Shown here: piece after piece, positions 7,760 through 15,852 of the stretch
Layout: every line of letters begins with the position of its first letter
Position numbering within the stretch: position 1 is the first letter of the stretch
Assembly (NCBI RefSeq): GCF_009725995.1
Contig: NZ_RCNS01000001.1
Coordinates: 1,565,024-1,629,023 of the forward strand
Source: Zobellia laminariae
Lineage (GTDB): Bacteria > Bacteroidota > Bacteroidia > Flavobacteriales > Flavobacteriaceae
Direction: 5' to 3'
DNA: 64,000 nucleotides
Notes under the pieces: generated by a model
Databases searched by the model: none
The model's input: the letters and a program-made list of their open reading frames with translations, nothing else
What the model was told of the DNA's origin: nothing
Made by a program: the position numbers and the translations under genes

Positions 7760-8470
7760 CTAAGAAAACTTTCGTTCAATAAATTGCATAAATCGTTCTG
7801 CATATTCTTCTTTTCCTGCCCAGTTATTATAATCTGGCTTTACCATGTTATTAATGAAAGCAATGGAGCGTTCTTCACTATCTATAGTGTTTAGCTGGGA
7901 GAGAACCCTATTGTAATCCTCCATACTACCATTAAACAAGTGCTTGACAAAAGCCAGCCTATTGTTAAGGTCTATTTTGAGCTCTTTATTAGAAATTTTA
8001 TCGTTTAAAGATTTTGTGTGTACCTCTTTCTTAGGAATAGCACCATTTTGTTGGGGTGCCGCTGTTTTTTGAGGTTCAAAAAGTTCTTGGTCGTTTTTCA
8101 TGTAGTCCGGTTTGGACATGAACTCTTCTAAAACTTCATCTACACGTTGGTTGTGGCTGGGCATTTCAGAGACTATATCCTTTATAGTGTCCATACCAGG
8201 TATCATTATATCTTCCTGGTGCGGATTACTTTCGGGTACAGAGGCATTTTCGTTAAGCACGGCATTGGCCATTTTCTCGAATTTGGCAGCAATCACATTT
8301 TTTGAAACGTCTATTTCTATATCGTTTAGTTGCTCTTCTATGTATTTAAGAACTGCTAGTTTTTCATATAAGTTTTTAGCGACATCATACATTTCGCTCA
8401 TATCCATATCACGAGCGGTGATAATATCAGTAGATAATTTTCGCAGCTCTTCCTTCAATTTTTTCTTCAT
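7760..8470 (-). CDS. Conserved flavobacterial protein of unknown function
   Basis: I do not recognise a named family. The 236-residue protein has no signal peptide or membrane segment. Residues 1-80 are helical and charged (possible coiled coil), residues about 85-150 are low-complexity linker rich in Pro, Gln and Glu, and residues about 150-236 form a compact, probably conserved domain containing NDRKISN-like and RLAFVKHLFNGS and NNWAGKEEYAERFM-type segments. It is divergent from tdk and ends at a strong terminator, so it is monocistronic. A cytosolic structural or adaptor role is possible but unsupported. Confidence 0.7.
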   Translation of the reverse strand: MKKKLKEELRKLSTDIITARDMDMSEMYDVAKNLYEKLAVLKYIEEQLNDIEIDVSKNVIAAKFEKMANAVLNENASVPESNPHQEDIMIPGMDTIKDIVSEMPSHNQRVDEVLEEFMSKPDYMKNDQELFEPQKTAAPQQNGAIPKKEVHTKSLNDKISNKELKIDLNNRLAFVKHLFNGSMEDYNRVLSQLNTIDSEERSIAFINNMVKPDYNNWAGKEEYAERFMQFIERKFS

Positions 8471-8497
8471 CGGTCAATTTTTTCTAATTCTACCGGG

Positions 8498-8526
8498 TTG
8501 GGGTAAAAAAGGTATCTCTATCTTTG
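8498..8526 (+). promoter_or_regulatory. Upstream promoter of tdk-alr
   Basis: TTG (8498-8500), 18-nt spacer, TATCTTTG (8519-8526), a good match to the Bacteroidota consensus. It would give tdk a leader of about 105 nt that contains an 18-codon ATG frame (8572-8628). A weaker box, TATATTTT at 8614-8621, lies nearer the gene. Confidence 0.5.
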
Positions 8527-8637
8527 CTAACATTAAATTCTGAACTTTAGTGGAATGTTTTAATAAAAACAATGTATCCACTCAGGTTCTACAATATTAA
8601 GAACGAAAAACCCTATATTTTCGTCTAAAATTACAAA

Positions 8638-9282
8638 ATGTTTCTCGAAAATACTGTTAATCATAAAGAACAATTCGGGTGGATAGAAGTCATCTGTGGT
8701 TCTATGTTCTCCGGCAAGACCGAAGAGTTAATCCGTAGGCTAAAACGTGCTCAGTTCGCCAAGCAAAAGGTTGAAATTTTTAAACCAACGGTAGATAATC
8801 GTTATGATGAGAACATGGTTGTATCTCATGATGCCAATGAAATCCGTTCTACAGCGGTACCTGCAGCAGCCAATATCCGTATTCTAGGAGATACCTGCGA
8901 TGTTGTTGGTATTGATGAAGCCCAGTTTTTTGATGATGAAATTGTTACTGTTTGTAACGATTTAGCCAACAAAGGAGTACGTGTTGTAGTAGCTGGTTTG
9001 GATATGGATTTTAAGGGAAATCCGTTTGGGCCTATGCCCGCATTAATGGCTACTGCAGAGTATGTAACCAAAGTACATGCTATCTGCACACGTACCGGTA
9101 ATTTGGCTAACTACAGCTATAGAAAATCCAGTAATGATAATTTAGTGCTTTTGGGAGAGACCGAAGAATACGAGCCTTTGAGTCGTGCTGCTTATTATAA
9201 AGCAAGGTTGAAAGAAAAAGTGAAACATTTAGAGGTAAAGGTTGAAGAGGTAACTTCTAACGATAAGAAAAAAGATGGCTAA
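8638..9282 (+). CDS. tdk: Thymidine kinase (type II)
   Basis: ATP-dependent thymidine kinase for pyrimidine salvage. The P-loop GSMFSGKT is at 21-28, the catalytic glutamate is in GIDEAQFF, and the lasso region carries YSYRKS. The 214-residue length is typical. Oddly, the zinc-binding lobe is degenerate: the first CxxC is CTRTG and the second pair near YEPLSRAAYYK is missing, leaving one cysteine of four. It overlaps alr by 8 bp. Confidence 0.93.
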   Translation: MFLENTVNHKEQFGWIEVICGSMFSGKTEELIRRLKRAQFAKQKVEIFKPTVDNRYDENMVVSHDANEIRSTAVPAAANIRILGDTCDVVGIDEAQFFDDEIVTVCNDLANKGVRVVVAGLDMDFKGNPFGPMPALMATAEYVTKVHAICTRTGNLANYSYRKSSNDNLVLLGETEEYEPLSRAAYYKARLKEKVKHLEVKVEEVTSNDKKKDG

Positions 9283-10384
9283 AACAGGTGAAACCGTTCT
9301 GGAAATAGACCTTTTGGCTTTAGAACATAATTACAGGTTTTTAAAATCAAGATTAGACCCTAAAACTAAATTTTTAGGGGTAGTGAAGGCATTTGCTTAC
9401 GGAAGTGATTCTGTAGTAATTGCAAAAAAGCTAGAAGCTTTAGGAGCAGATTACTTTGCTGTTGCCTATGTAAGTGAAGGTATTGCTTTGCGAGAAGCGG
9501 GAATAAAGACTCGCATTTTAGTATTACATCCGCTACCGGTAAGTTTTGATAACTTGGTGGCTTATAATCTTGAGCCCAATATCTATTCACCTAAAATACT
9601 AAATAATTTTCTGCAGGTTGCAAAGAAAAAGGGATTAGAACAATATCCTATTCACTTAAAATTTAATACAGGCCTCAATAGGTTAGGTTTTGTAGAAAGT
9701 GAGATCGATGCCTTAACAGCTGTGTTAGACAATCAAGATCAAATTAAGGTTGTTTCTGTTTTTTCACATTTGGCAGCGTCCGAAGATTTAAACGAGCAGG
9801 AATTTACCGAAAACCAGATTACAACTTTTGAACACCTTACTAAAGTGCTTCTTCCTAAATTGAAGTATAAGCCTATGCTGCACTTGTTAAATACCTCTGG
9901 TGTTATCAATTATGCAAAGGCTCAATATGATATGGTACGATGTGGAATTGGACTTTATGGTTTTGGAAACGAAGCAACCATAGATGCCCAACTTAAACCT
10001 ATGGCAACGTTAAAGACCGTTATTTCTCAGATTCATATAATTGATAAAGGTCAAAGTATTGGATATAACAGAGCGTACAAGGCAGAAGAAGCCGTTGTAA
10101 CGGCTACTTTGCCAATTGGTCATGCAGATGGCATTGGAAGACAATATGGTAACGGAAACGCACATGTAACCATTAATGGAAAAAAGGCGCCAATTGTAGG
10201 AAATGTTTGCATGGATATGATCATGGTAAACGTTACTGGAATTGATTGTAAAGAAGGTGATGAGGTCATTGTTTTCGGGGCAAGTCCAACTGCTGAAGAG
10301 TTTGCGAGCGGTGCCAAAACCATCTCATACGAAATACTAACTGGTATATCGCAAAGGGTCACTCGCTTGGTTGTTGATAATTAA
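9275..10384 (+). CDS. alr: Alanine racemase
   Basis: PLP enzyme making D-alanine for peptidoglycan. The PLP lysine is Lys38 in GVVKAFAYG, the catalytic tyrosine lies in IGYNRAYKA, and the C-terminal domain has VGNVCMDMIMV. At 369 aa it is a stand-alone racemase; in many Bacteroidota Alr is fused to a MurF-like domain, which is absent here. The start overlaps the tdk stop by 8 bp, so the two are translationally linked. Confidence 0.95.
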   Translation: MAKTGETVLEIDLLALEHNYRFLKSRLDPKTKFLGVVKAFAYGSDSVVIAKKLEALGADYFAVAYVSEGIALREAGIKTRILVLHPLPVSFDNLVAYNLEPNIYSPKILNNFLQVAKKKGLEQYPIHLKFNTGLNRLGFVESEIDALTAVLDNQDQIKVVSVFSHLAASEDLNEQEFTENQITTFEHLTKVLLPKLKYKPMLHLLNTSGVINYAKAQYDMVRCGIGLYGFGNEATIDAQLKPMATLKTVISQIHIIDKGQSIGYNRAYKAEEAVVTATLPIGHADGIGRQYGNGNAHVTINGKKAPIVGNVCMDMIMVNVTGIDCKEGDEVIVFGASPTAEEFASGAKTISYEILTGISQRVTRLVVDN

Positions 10385-10482
10385 AACCAGGGGCATCTCG
10401 CCGTAATTAATCCTTTTTTTGTTAATTTGCAGTGCATTAAGTTGCGCCATTAATTAAATAACCATTATAAACACTAATTATC

Positions 10483-10887
10483 ATGTTAAAAGAATTTAAG
10501 AATTTTATTATGACGGGCAACGTCATTGATTTTGCAGTTGCAGTTATTATGGCTACCGCTCTTGGGCTAGTTATAAACGGATTTGTTGCTGATATGATCA
10601 TGCCTATTGTAGGTCACTTTGCAGGAGGTATTGATTTCTCTGCAATGGCTATCACACTTGATCCAGCAGTTATCGCAGCAGATGGTACGGTTACTACACC
10701 AGCAAACCAAATACGTTACGGTGCATGGATTAACAGCATCATTAACCTTATCATCGTAGGGTTTGTAATGTTCATGATGGTAAAAGCTTACAACAAAACA
10801 AAAGCTCCAGAGCCAGAAGCTGCTCCAGCAGGTCCTTCTCAAGAAGACTTATTGGCTGAAATAAGAGATTTGCTTAAAAAGCAATAA
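10483..10887 (+). CDS. mscL: Large-conductance mechanosensitive channel MscL
   Basis: Inner-membrane channel that opens under high membrane tension to release solutes in osmotic downshock. The 134 residues contain the N-terminal amphipathic LKEFKNFIMTGNVIDFAVAV helix running into TM1, a periplasmic loop, TM2 near residues 78-98 and a C-terminal bundle ending in EEDLLAEIRDLLKKQ-like sequence. Length and order are canonical. It follows alr by 98 bp and ends at a strong terminator. Confidence 0.95.
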   Translation: MLKEFKNFIMTGNVIDFAVAVIMATALGLVINGFVADMIMPIVGHFAGGIDFSAMAITLDPAVIAADGTVTTPANQIRYGAWINSIINLIIVGFVMFMMVKAYNKTKAPEPEAAPAGPSQEDLLAEIRDLLKKQ

Positions 10888-10894
10888 GAATATA

Positions 10895-10912
10895 GTATTC
10901 TTTAAAGAATAC
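10895..10912. repeat. 18-bp perfect palindrome after mscL
   Basis: GTATTCTTTAAAGAATAC is self-complementary over all 18 bases. It lies 8 bp past the mscL stop and 27 bp before the terminator stem. It could be a protein-binding site or an mRNA 3' end element; nothing further supports either. Confidence 0.5.
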
Positions 10913-10939
10913 AACCGCTGCACTGCAGTTTAATCTTAA

Positions 10940-10981
10940 AACCGTCATTGAAGTTCGCAACTTCTTTGACGGTTCTTTTTT
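10940..10981 (+). terminator. Rho-independent terminator of mscL
   Basis: Stem AACCGTCA (10940-10947) / TGACGGTT (10967-10974), extended internally by GAAGTT / AACTTC (10950-10955 / 10959-10964), followed by a T-rich run to 10981. Confidence 0.85.
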
Positions 10982-11039
10982 GATTCGTTGTTGTATTTAT
11001 AACAATTTGTTAAATAATGATTATACTGATTTAAAATGC

Positions 11040-11070
11040 TTGTCAGGTCAATAGGGTTGCACTACATTTG
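11040..11070 (+). promoter_or_regulatory. Promoter of asd
   Basis: TTG (11040-11042), 20-nt spacer, TACATTTG (11063-11070), a near-ideal Bacteroidota sigma-A promoter. Transcription would start near 11077, giving a leader of about 14 nt before ATG 11091. Confidence 0.75.
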
Positions 11071-11090
11071 TGCTTCTAAATTAATTAAAG

Positions 11091-12080
11091 ATGAAAGTAG
11101 CCGTTGTAGGTGCCACCGGTATGGTTGGCGAGGTGATGCTCAAAGTTCTGAGCGAACGTAATTTTCCAGTTACTGAACTGTTATTGGTCGCTTCTGAGCG
11201 TTCAGTAGGTAAGAAACTCTCTTATAAAGATAAAGAATATACAATTATAGGTTTGGCCGATGCCGTAGCAGCAAAGCCAGACATTGCTATATTTTCTGCT
11301 GGAGGTGATACTTCATTGGAATGGGCTCCTAAATTTGCAGAAGCGGGTACTACTGTTGTAGATAATTCTTCTGCTTGGAGAATGGACCCGACCAAAAAAT
11401 TGGTTGTTCCTGAAATTAACGCAGGTGAATTAACCAAAGAAGATAAAATTATAGCTAACCCTAACTGCTCTACTATTCAGTTGGTAATGGCACTTGCTCC
11501 ATTACACAAGAAATATAAAATGAAGCGTGTAGTCATTTCTACATACCAATCGGTATCAGGAACAGGTGTTAAGGCCGTACGTCAGTTAGAGAACGAGATG
11601 GCAGGTATACAAGGTGAAATGGCCTATCCTTATCCTATTAACAGAAATGCATTGCCACATTGTGATGTTTTCTTAGAAAACGGATATACTAAAGAAGAAA
11701 TGAAGTTGGCTCGTGAGCCACAAAAAATATTTGATGACCGTAGCTTTTCAATAAGTGCAACGGCAGTTCGTATTCCTACTTCAGGTGGACATTCGGAATC
11801 AGTAAATGTTGAGTTTGAAAACGACTTTGATTTAAACGATGTTCGCAGAATGTTGAATGATACTCCTGGTGTTACAGTTCAAGATAATCCTGATACAAAT
11901 ACGTATCCAATGCCAATCTATGCGCATGATAAGGATGAGGTTTTCGTAGGGCGTATTCGTAGAGATGAGTCGCAACGTAATACTTTAAACATGTGGATTG
12001 TTGCGGATAACCTTCGTAAAGGAGCTGCAACCAATGCGGTACAAATTGCAGAATACCTATTAGAAAACCATTTGGTATAA
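11091..12080 (+). CDS. asd: Aspartate-semialdehyde dehydrogenase
   Basis: Reduces aspartyl phosphate to aspartate semialdehyde, the branch point to lysine/diaminopimelate, threonine and methionine. The NADP-binding GATGMVG is at 7-13, the catalytic cysteine is Cys126 in NPNCSTIQ, and later RIPTSGGHSESV is the substrate loop. At 329 aa it is full length. Monocistronic, between its own promoter and a terminator. Confidence 0.95.
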   Translation: MKVAVVGATGMVGEVMLKVLSERNFPVTELLLVASERSVGKKLSYKDKEYTIIGLADAVAAKPDIAIFSAGGDTSLEWAPKFAEAGTTVVDNSSAWRMDPTKKLVVPEINAGELTKEDKIIANPNCSTIQLVMALAPLHKKYKMKRVVISTYQSVSGTGVKAVRQLENEMAGIQGEMAYPYPINRNALPHCDVFLENGYTKEEMKLAREPQKIFDDRSFSISATAVRIPTSGGHSESVNVEFENDFDLNDVRRMLNDTPGVTVQDNPDTNTYPMPIYAHDKDEVFVGRIRRDESQRNTLNMWIVADNLRKGAATNAVQIAEYLLENHLV

Positions 12081-12110
12081 AAAATATATACTTTCTAAAT
12101 TTTTAGTTAA

Positions 12111-12146
12111 AACCTATGCTGTGCAATGCCGGCATAGGTTTTTTTA
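12111..12146 (+). terminator. Rho-independent terminator of asd
   Basis: Stem AACCTATGC (12111-12119) / GCATAGGTT (12132-12140) with a 12-nt loop, followed by a run of T to 12145. Confidence 0.85.
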
Positions 12147-12178
12147 TGGTACTTTTAGCGAATTTCAATTGTTAAATC

Positions 12179-14308
12179 ATGAAGAAATACGCTGTATTAT
12201 TTTCATTTGCTGCGACTATTGTGGCTTGCAAATCACTACCAAAAACAGAGACTACTATTGTGAATTATCCTAAGACCCATAAGTCAGAAACCGTTGACAC
12301 TTATTTTGGAACCCCTGTAGCGGATCCGTATCGTTGGTTAGAAGATGATATGAGCGATGAAACCGGTGCATGGGTAAATGCACAGAATGAGGTTACTTTT
12401 AATTATTTAGAAAAAATTCCGTTTAGAGATGCTCTCAAAGAGAGGCTAGAGAAATTATGGAATTATGAAAAATTAGGTTCTCCTTTTAAAGAAGGGAATT
12501 ACACCTATTTCTATAAAAATAATGGCTTACAAAACCAGTATGTCATCTATAGAAAGCAAGGAGAAGGTAAAGAAGAGGTTTTCTTGGACCCTAACACATT
12601 TTCAGAGGATGGAACTACATCTCTTGCCGGATTGAGTTTTACCAAAGACGGTTCGCTTGCAGCGTATTTGATATCAGAAGGAGGTAGCGATTGGCGAAAG
12701 GCGATTGTTATTAATGCTGAAACTAAACAGGTTGTTGAAGATACGCTTACTGATATTAAGTTCAGTGGAATTTCCTGGAGAGGAAACGAAGGTTTTTATT
12801 ATTCTAGCTACGATAAACCTGAAGGAAGCGAGCTCTCTGCAAAGACTGATCAACACAAAGTGTATTACCACAAATTGGGTACTTCTCAAAAAGAAGACCA
12901 ATTGGTATATGGTGGGGTAGACGCTGAAAAGCATAGATATATAGGTGCTTCGGTATCTGAAGACGAGCGTTATCTAAAGATTTCTGCTGCTGTTTCAACT
13001 TCAGGAAACAAATTGTTTATTAAAGACCTTTCAAAAGAAGATAGTCCGCTAGTTCCTATTGTTGAGGATACGGATTCGGACAATTATATTATTGAAAACG
13101 AAGGTTCAAAACTTTATATCGTTACCAATAGAAACGCTCCAAATAAAAGAATTGTTACGGTTAATGCTGATAATCCAGCTGAGGAAAATTGGGTAGATTT
13201 TATCCCAGAAACAGAGAATGTACTAACTGTTGGTACAGGCGGAGGCTATTTTTTTACCGAGTATATGGTAGATGCCATCAGTAAGGTACTTCAATATGAT
13301 TACGAAGGAAATCTAATTCGCGAAGTACAGCTTCCTGGATTGGGTAGTGCTTCAGGTTTTGGAGGGAAGAAAGAAAATAAGGAGTTTTACTTTTCTTTTA
13401 CCAATTATATCATTCCCGGGTCATCTTATAAATATGATGTAGAGACTGGTGAATATACATCCTATTGGAAACCTAGTATAGATTTCAATTCCGATGATTA
13501 TGAATCCAATCAGGTTTTTTATACTTCAAAGGATGGTACTAAGGTTCCTATGATTATTACCCACAAAAAGGGACTGGAACTCAACGGTAAAAACCCAACT
13601 ATTTTATATGGTTATGGTGGTTTCAATATCAGTTTAACACCTGCATTTAGTATTGCCAATGCCGTTTGGTTAGAGCAAGGTGGGATTTACGCCGTACCTA
13701 ATTTAAGAGGTGGTGGTGAATATGGAAAGAAATGGCATGATGCCGGTACTAAAATGCAAAAACAGAATGTTTTTGACGATTTTATTGCCGCTGCTGAGTA
13801 CTTGATTGATAACAAGTATACTTCTTCTGATTATCTAGCCGTTCGTGGTGGTAGTAATGGCGGACTTTTAGTTGGTGCTACTATGACGCAGAGACCAGAC
13901 CTAATGAAAGTGGCTTTGCCTGCGGTTGGGGTTTTAGATATGTTACGTTACCATACATTTACGGCTGGTGCAGGATGGGCTTATGATTATGGCACATCTG
14001 AAGAGAGCAAGGAGATGTTTGAATACTTAAAGGGGTATTCACCCGTTCATACTATCAAGGAAGGTGTGGAATATCCGGCTACATTGGTAACTACAGGGGA
14101 TCATGATGATCGTGTAGTTCCAGCGCATAGTTTTAAGTTTGCAGCAGAACTGCAGGACAAACAATCGGGAAAAAACCCTACCTTGATTCGAATAGAGACC
14201 AATGCAGGTCACGGAGCAGGTACACCGGTAAGTAAGACCATTGAACAGTATGCAGATATTTTTGCGTTTACACTGTATAATATGGGGTTTGAAACACTTC
14301 CGAATTAA
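12179..14308 (+). CDS. Prolyl oligopeptidase (S9A), lipoprotein
   Basis: Serine peptidase cleaving peptides after proline. The 709-residue protein has an N-terminal lipoprotein signal (FAATIVAC, acylated Cys17), a beta-propeller domain (about 80-430) and an alpha/beta-hydrolase domain. The catalytic triad is visible: Ser559 in GGSNGGL, the aspartate of GDHDDRV (641-645) and His678 in NAGHGAG. It is probably anchored facing the periplasm. A near-consensus -7 box TACTTTTA sits at 12150-12157. Catalytic class is certain; the natural substrate is not. Confidence 0.92.
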   Translation: MKKYAVLFSFAATIVACKSLPKTETTIVNYPKTHKSETVDTYFGTPVADPYRWLEDDMSDETGAWVNAQNEVTFNYLEKIPFRDALKERLEKLWNYEKLGSPFKEGNYTYFYKNNGLQNQYVIYRKQGEGKEEVFLDPNTFSEDGTTSLAGLSFTKDGSLAAYLISEGGSDWRKAIVINAETKQVVEDTLTDIKFSGISWRGNEGFYYSSYDKPEGSELSAKTDQHKVYYHKLGTSQKEDQLVYGGVDAEKHRYIGASVSEDERYLKISAAVSTSGNKLFIKDLSKEDSPLVPIVEDTDSDNYIIENEGSKLYIVTNRNAPNKRIVTVNADNPAEENWVDFIPETENVLTVGTGGGYFFTEYMVDAISKVLQYDYEGNLIREVQLPGLGSASGFGGKKENKEFYFSFTNYIIPGSSYKYDVETGEYTSYWKPSIDFNSDDYESNQVFYTSKDGTKVPMIITHKKGLELNGKNPTILYGYGGFNISLTPAFSIANAVWLEQGGIYAVPNLRGGGEYGKKWHDAGTKMQKQNVFDDFIAAAEYLIDNKYTSSDYLAVRGGSNGGLLVGATMTQRPDLMKVALPAVGVLDMLRYHTFTAGAGWAYDYGTSEESKEMFEYLKGYSPVHTIKEGVEYPATLVTTGDHDDRVVPAHSFKFAAELQDKQSGKNPTLIRIETNAGHGAGTPVSKTIEQYADIFAFTLYNMGFETLPN

Positions 14309-14401
14309 ACTCAGTTCAAAGCAATAGTGCTTTATTAAAAAAAATAAATACCGATTTGACTTTTTTATGATAGAGTCTTCCGGTTTATAGAACACGAATA
14401 T

Positions 14402-15382
14402 ATGTTACAAGTAGATCATGTGTCTTTTAGCTATGAAGATGGTGCTTCCATATTGGAAAACATCAACTTAAAAGTGGCAAAGGGTGAACATGTATCCATT
14501 ATAGGCGAAAGCGGTTGTGGAAAAAGTACGCTCTTAAAAATTATTTACGGACTTCTACATATTGAGGTTGGCGAAGTATATTGGAATGAAAACCAAGTGT
14601 TAGGCCCTCTTCATAATTTGGTGCCGGGCGAGCCGTACATGAAGTATCTCTCCCAAGATTTTGATTTGATGCCTTTTACTACGGTAGAGGAGAATATAAG
14701 TCAGTTTTTGTCCGTTTTTGAGCCCGAAGAACTCAAAGAACGTACGTTTGAGCTTTTGGAGATGATTGAGATGACCAAATTTGCCAAAACCAAGGTAAAG
14801 TTGTTAAGTCGCGGTCAGCAACAGCGAGTAGCATTGGCAAGGGTATTGGCACAAGAGCCTAAAGTATTACTATTAGATGAACCTTTTAGTAATATTGATA
14901 ATTTTAGGAAGAACAGTTTGCGCCGGAACCTTTTTGGTTATTTAAGGCGTCAAAAAATAACCGTGCTAACGGCTACACATGACCATATGGATATGCTCCC
15001 ATTTGCAGATAGAGTAGTTGTGCTTAAGGATAAGTTTGTTGTGGCTAAGGATAGTCCTAAAAACCTTTATGAGCATCCTAAAGACCTCTATGTAGCTTCT
15101 CTTTTTGGCGAAGCCAATAAAATTCCTATAAATATTGTAAAATCATATGCAGATACTAAAAGGCGTATCATTGTTTATGCGCATGAGTTTAAGGTTTCAG
15201 GTAAATCCGGTTTAGAGGTCGTTGTAAAAGGAGCCTATTATATGGGAAGCCATTTTATGATTGTTGGTGTTTATGAAGGAGAAGATATCTATTTTCATCA
15301 TGATAGGCCTCTGGAAGTAGGGAAGGTAATTTTTCTGAACATTTCCATAGAGACCATTAACCAACGTATGGGAGATTCTTAA
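14402..15382 (+). CDS. ABC transporter ATP-binding protein (PotA/CysA-like)
   Basis: A 326-residue ATPase with Walker A GESGCGKST (35-43), a signature LSRGQQQRVALARVL and Walker B VLLLDEPF, followed by a C-terminal regulatory region of about 100 residues that resembles the TOBE-type extension of MalK/PotA proteins. No permease or binding-protein gene adjoins it, so the transported substrate and partner are unknown. It starts 93 bp after the peptidase and ends 3 bp before arfB, so it is probably co-transcribed with arfB. Confidence 0.85.
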   Translation: MLQVDHVSFSYEDGASILENINLKVAKGEHVSIIGESGCGKSTLLKIIYGLLHIEVGEVYWNENQVLGPLHNLVPGEPYMKYLSQDFDLMPFTTVEENISQFLSVFEPEELKERTFELLEMIEMTKFAKTKVKLLSRGQQQRVALARVLAQEPKVLLLDEPFSNIDNFRKNSLRRNLFGYLRRQKITVLTATHDHMDMLPFADRVVVLKDKFVVAKDSPKNLYEHPKDLYVASLFGEANKIPINIVKSYADTKRRIIVYAHEFKVSGKSGLEVVVKGAYYMGSHFMIVGVYEGEDIYFHHDRPLEVGKVIFLNISIETINQRMGDS

Positions 15383-15385
15383 TTT

Positions 15386-15790
15386 ATGAATACTTCCCAA
15401 ATACTTCAAGAATTAAATTTTAAAGCTGTTAGAAGCAGTGGTGCCGGAGGACAGCATGTAAATAAAGTATCTACTAAAATAGACCTTAGTTTTTCGGTTG
15501 AAGATTCTAATGGACTTACTAATACTGAGAAAGAGCGTATTCATAGAAAAATAGGTCATAGACTTACCAAGGAGGGCATTTTACAAATGCAGTGTGATGA
15601 AAGCCGAAGTCAGCACCGAAATAAGGATTTGGCTATTGCCCGTTTTTTGAACCTCATAGAAGATGCGCTAAAGGTTAAAAAGAAACGTCGCAAAACTAAA
15701 CCGTCAAGATCTTCTATTGAGAAACGGTTGAAGCACAAAAAGAAGAACGCACAGAAAAAGACAAATAGAGGAAAGCCCCAAATAGATTAA
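15386..15790 (+). CDS. arfB: Aminoacyl-tRNA hydrolase ArfB (YaeJ), ribosome rescue
   Basis: Releases nascent chains from stalled ribosomes by hydrolysing peptidyl-tRNA in the A site. The catalytic GGQ is at 21-23 inside RSSGAGGQHVNKV, as in class I release factors. The C-terminus is strongly basic (about 100-130, KKKRRKTK and KRLKHKKKN), which in ArfB threads into the empty mRNA channel. At 134 aa the length is typical. The 3' end of the gene forms the left arm of a hairpin (15771-15807). Confidence 0.92.
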   Translation: MNTSQILQELNFKAVRSSGAGGQHVNKVSTKIDLSFSVEDSNGLTNTEKERIHRKIGHRLTKEGILQMQCDESRSQHRNKDLAIARFLNLIEDALKVKKKRRKTKPSRSSIEKRLKHKKKNAQKKTNRGKPQID

Positions 15791-15807
15791 AAATCATTGG
15801 GGCTTTC
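15771..15807. terminator. Hairpin shared by arfB and the convergent TonB-receptor gene
   Basis: Stem GAAAGCCCCAA (15771-15781) / TTGGGGCTTTC (15797-15807), 11 bp, 15-nt loop, overlapping the arfB stop codon. T-runs after either arm are short, so it is an imperfect bidirectional terminator. Confidence 0.55.
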
Positions 15808-15852
15808 TTCTCCGGGATTGGAAACCCGAACTCAACTAAATATCAACGTACT

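Noticed and set aside
8572..8628. An 18-codon ORF in the tdk leader
   Set aside because: It could be a leader peptide if the far promoter is used, but it has no attenuator structure or conserved pattern, so it is not listed as a gene.
10483..10887. mscL and its neighbours as a stress island
   Set aside because: alr, mscL and asd have separate signals and ordinary functions; nothing links them.
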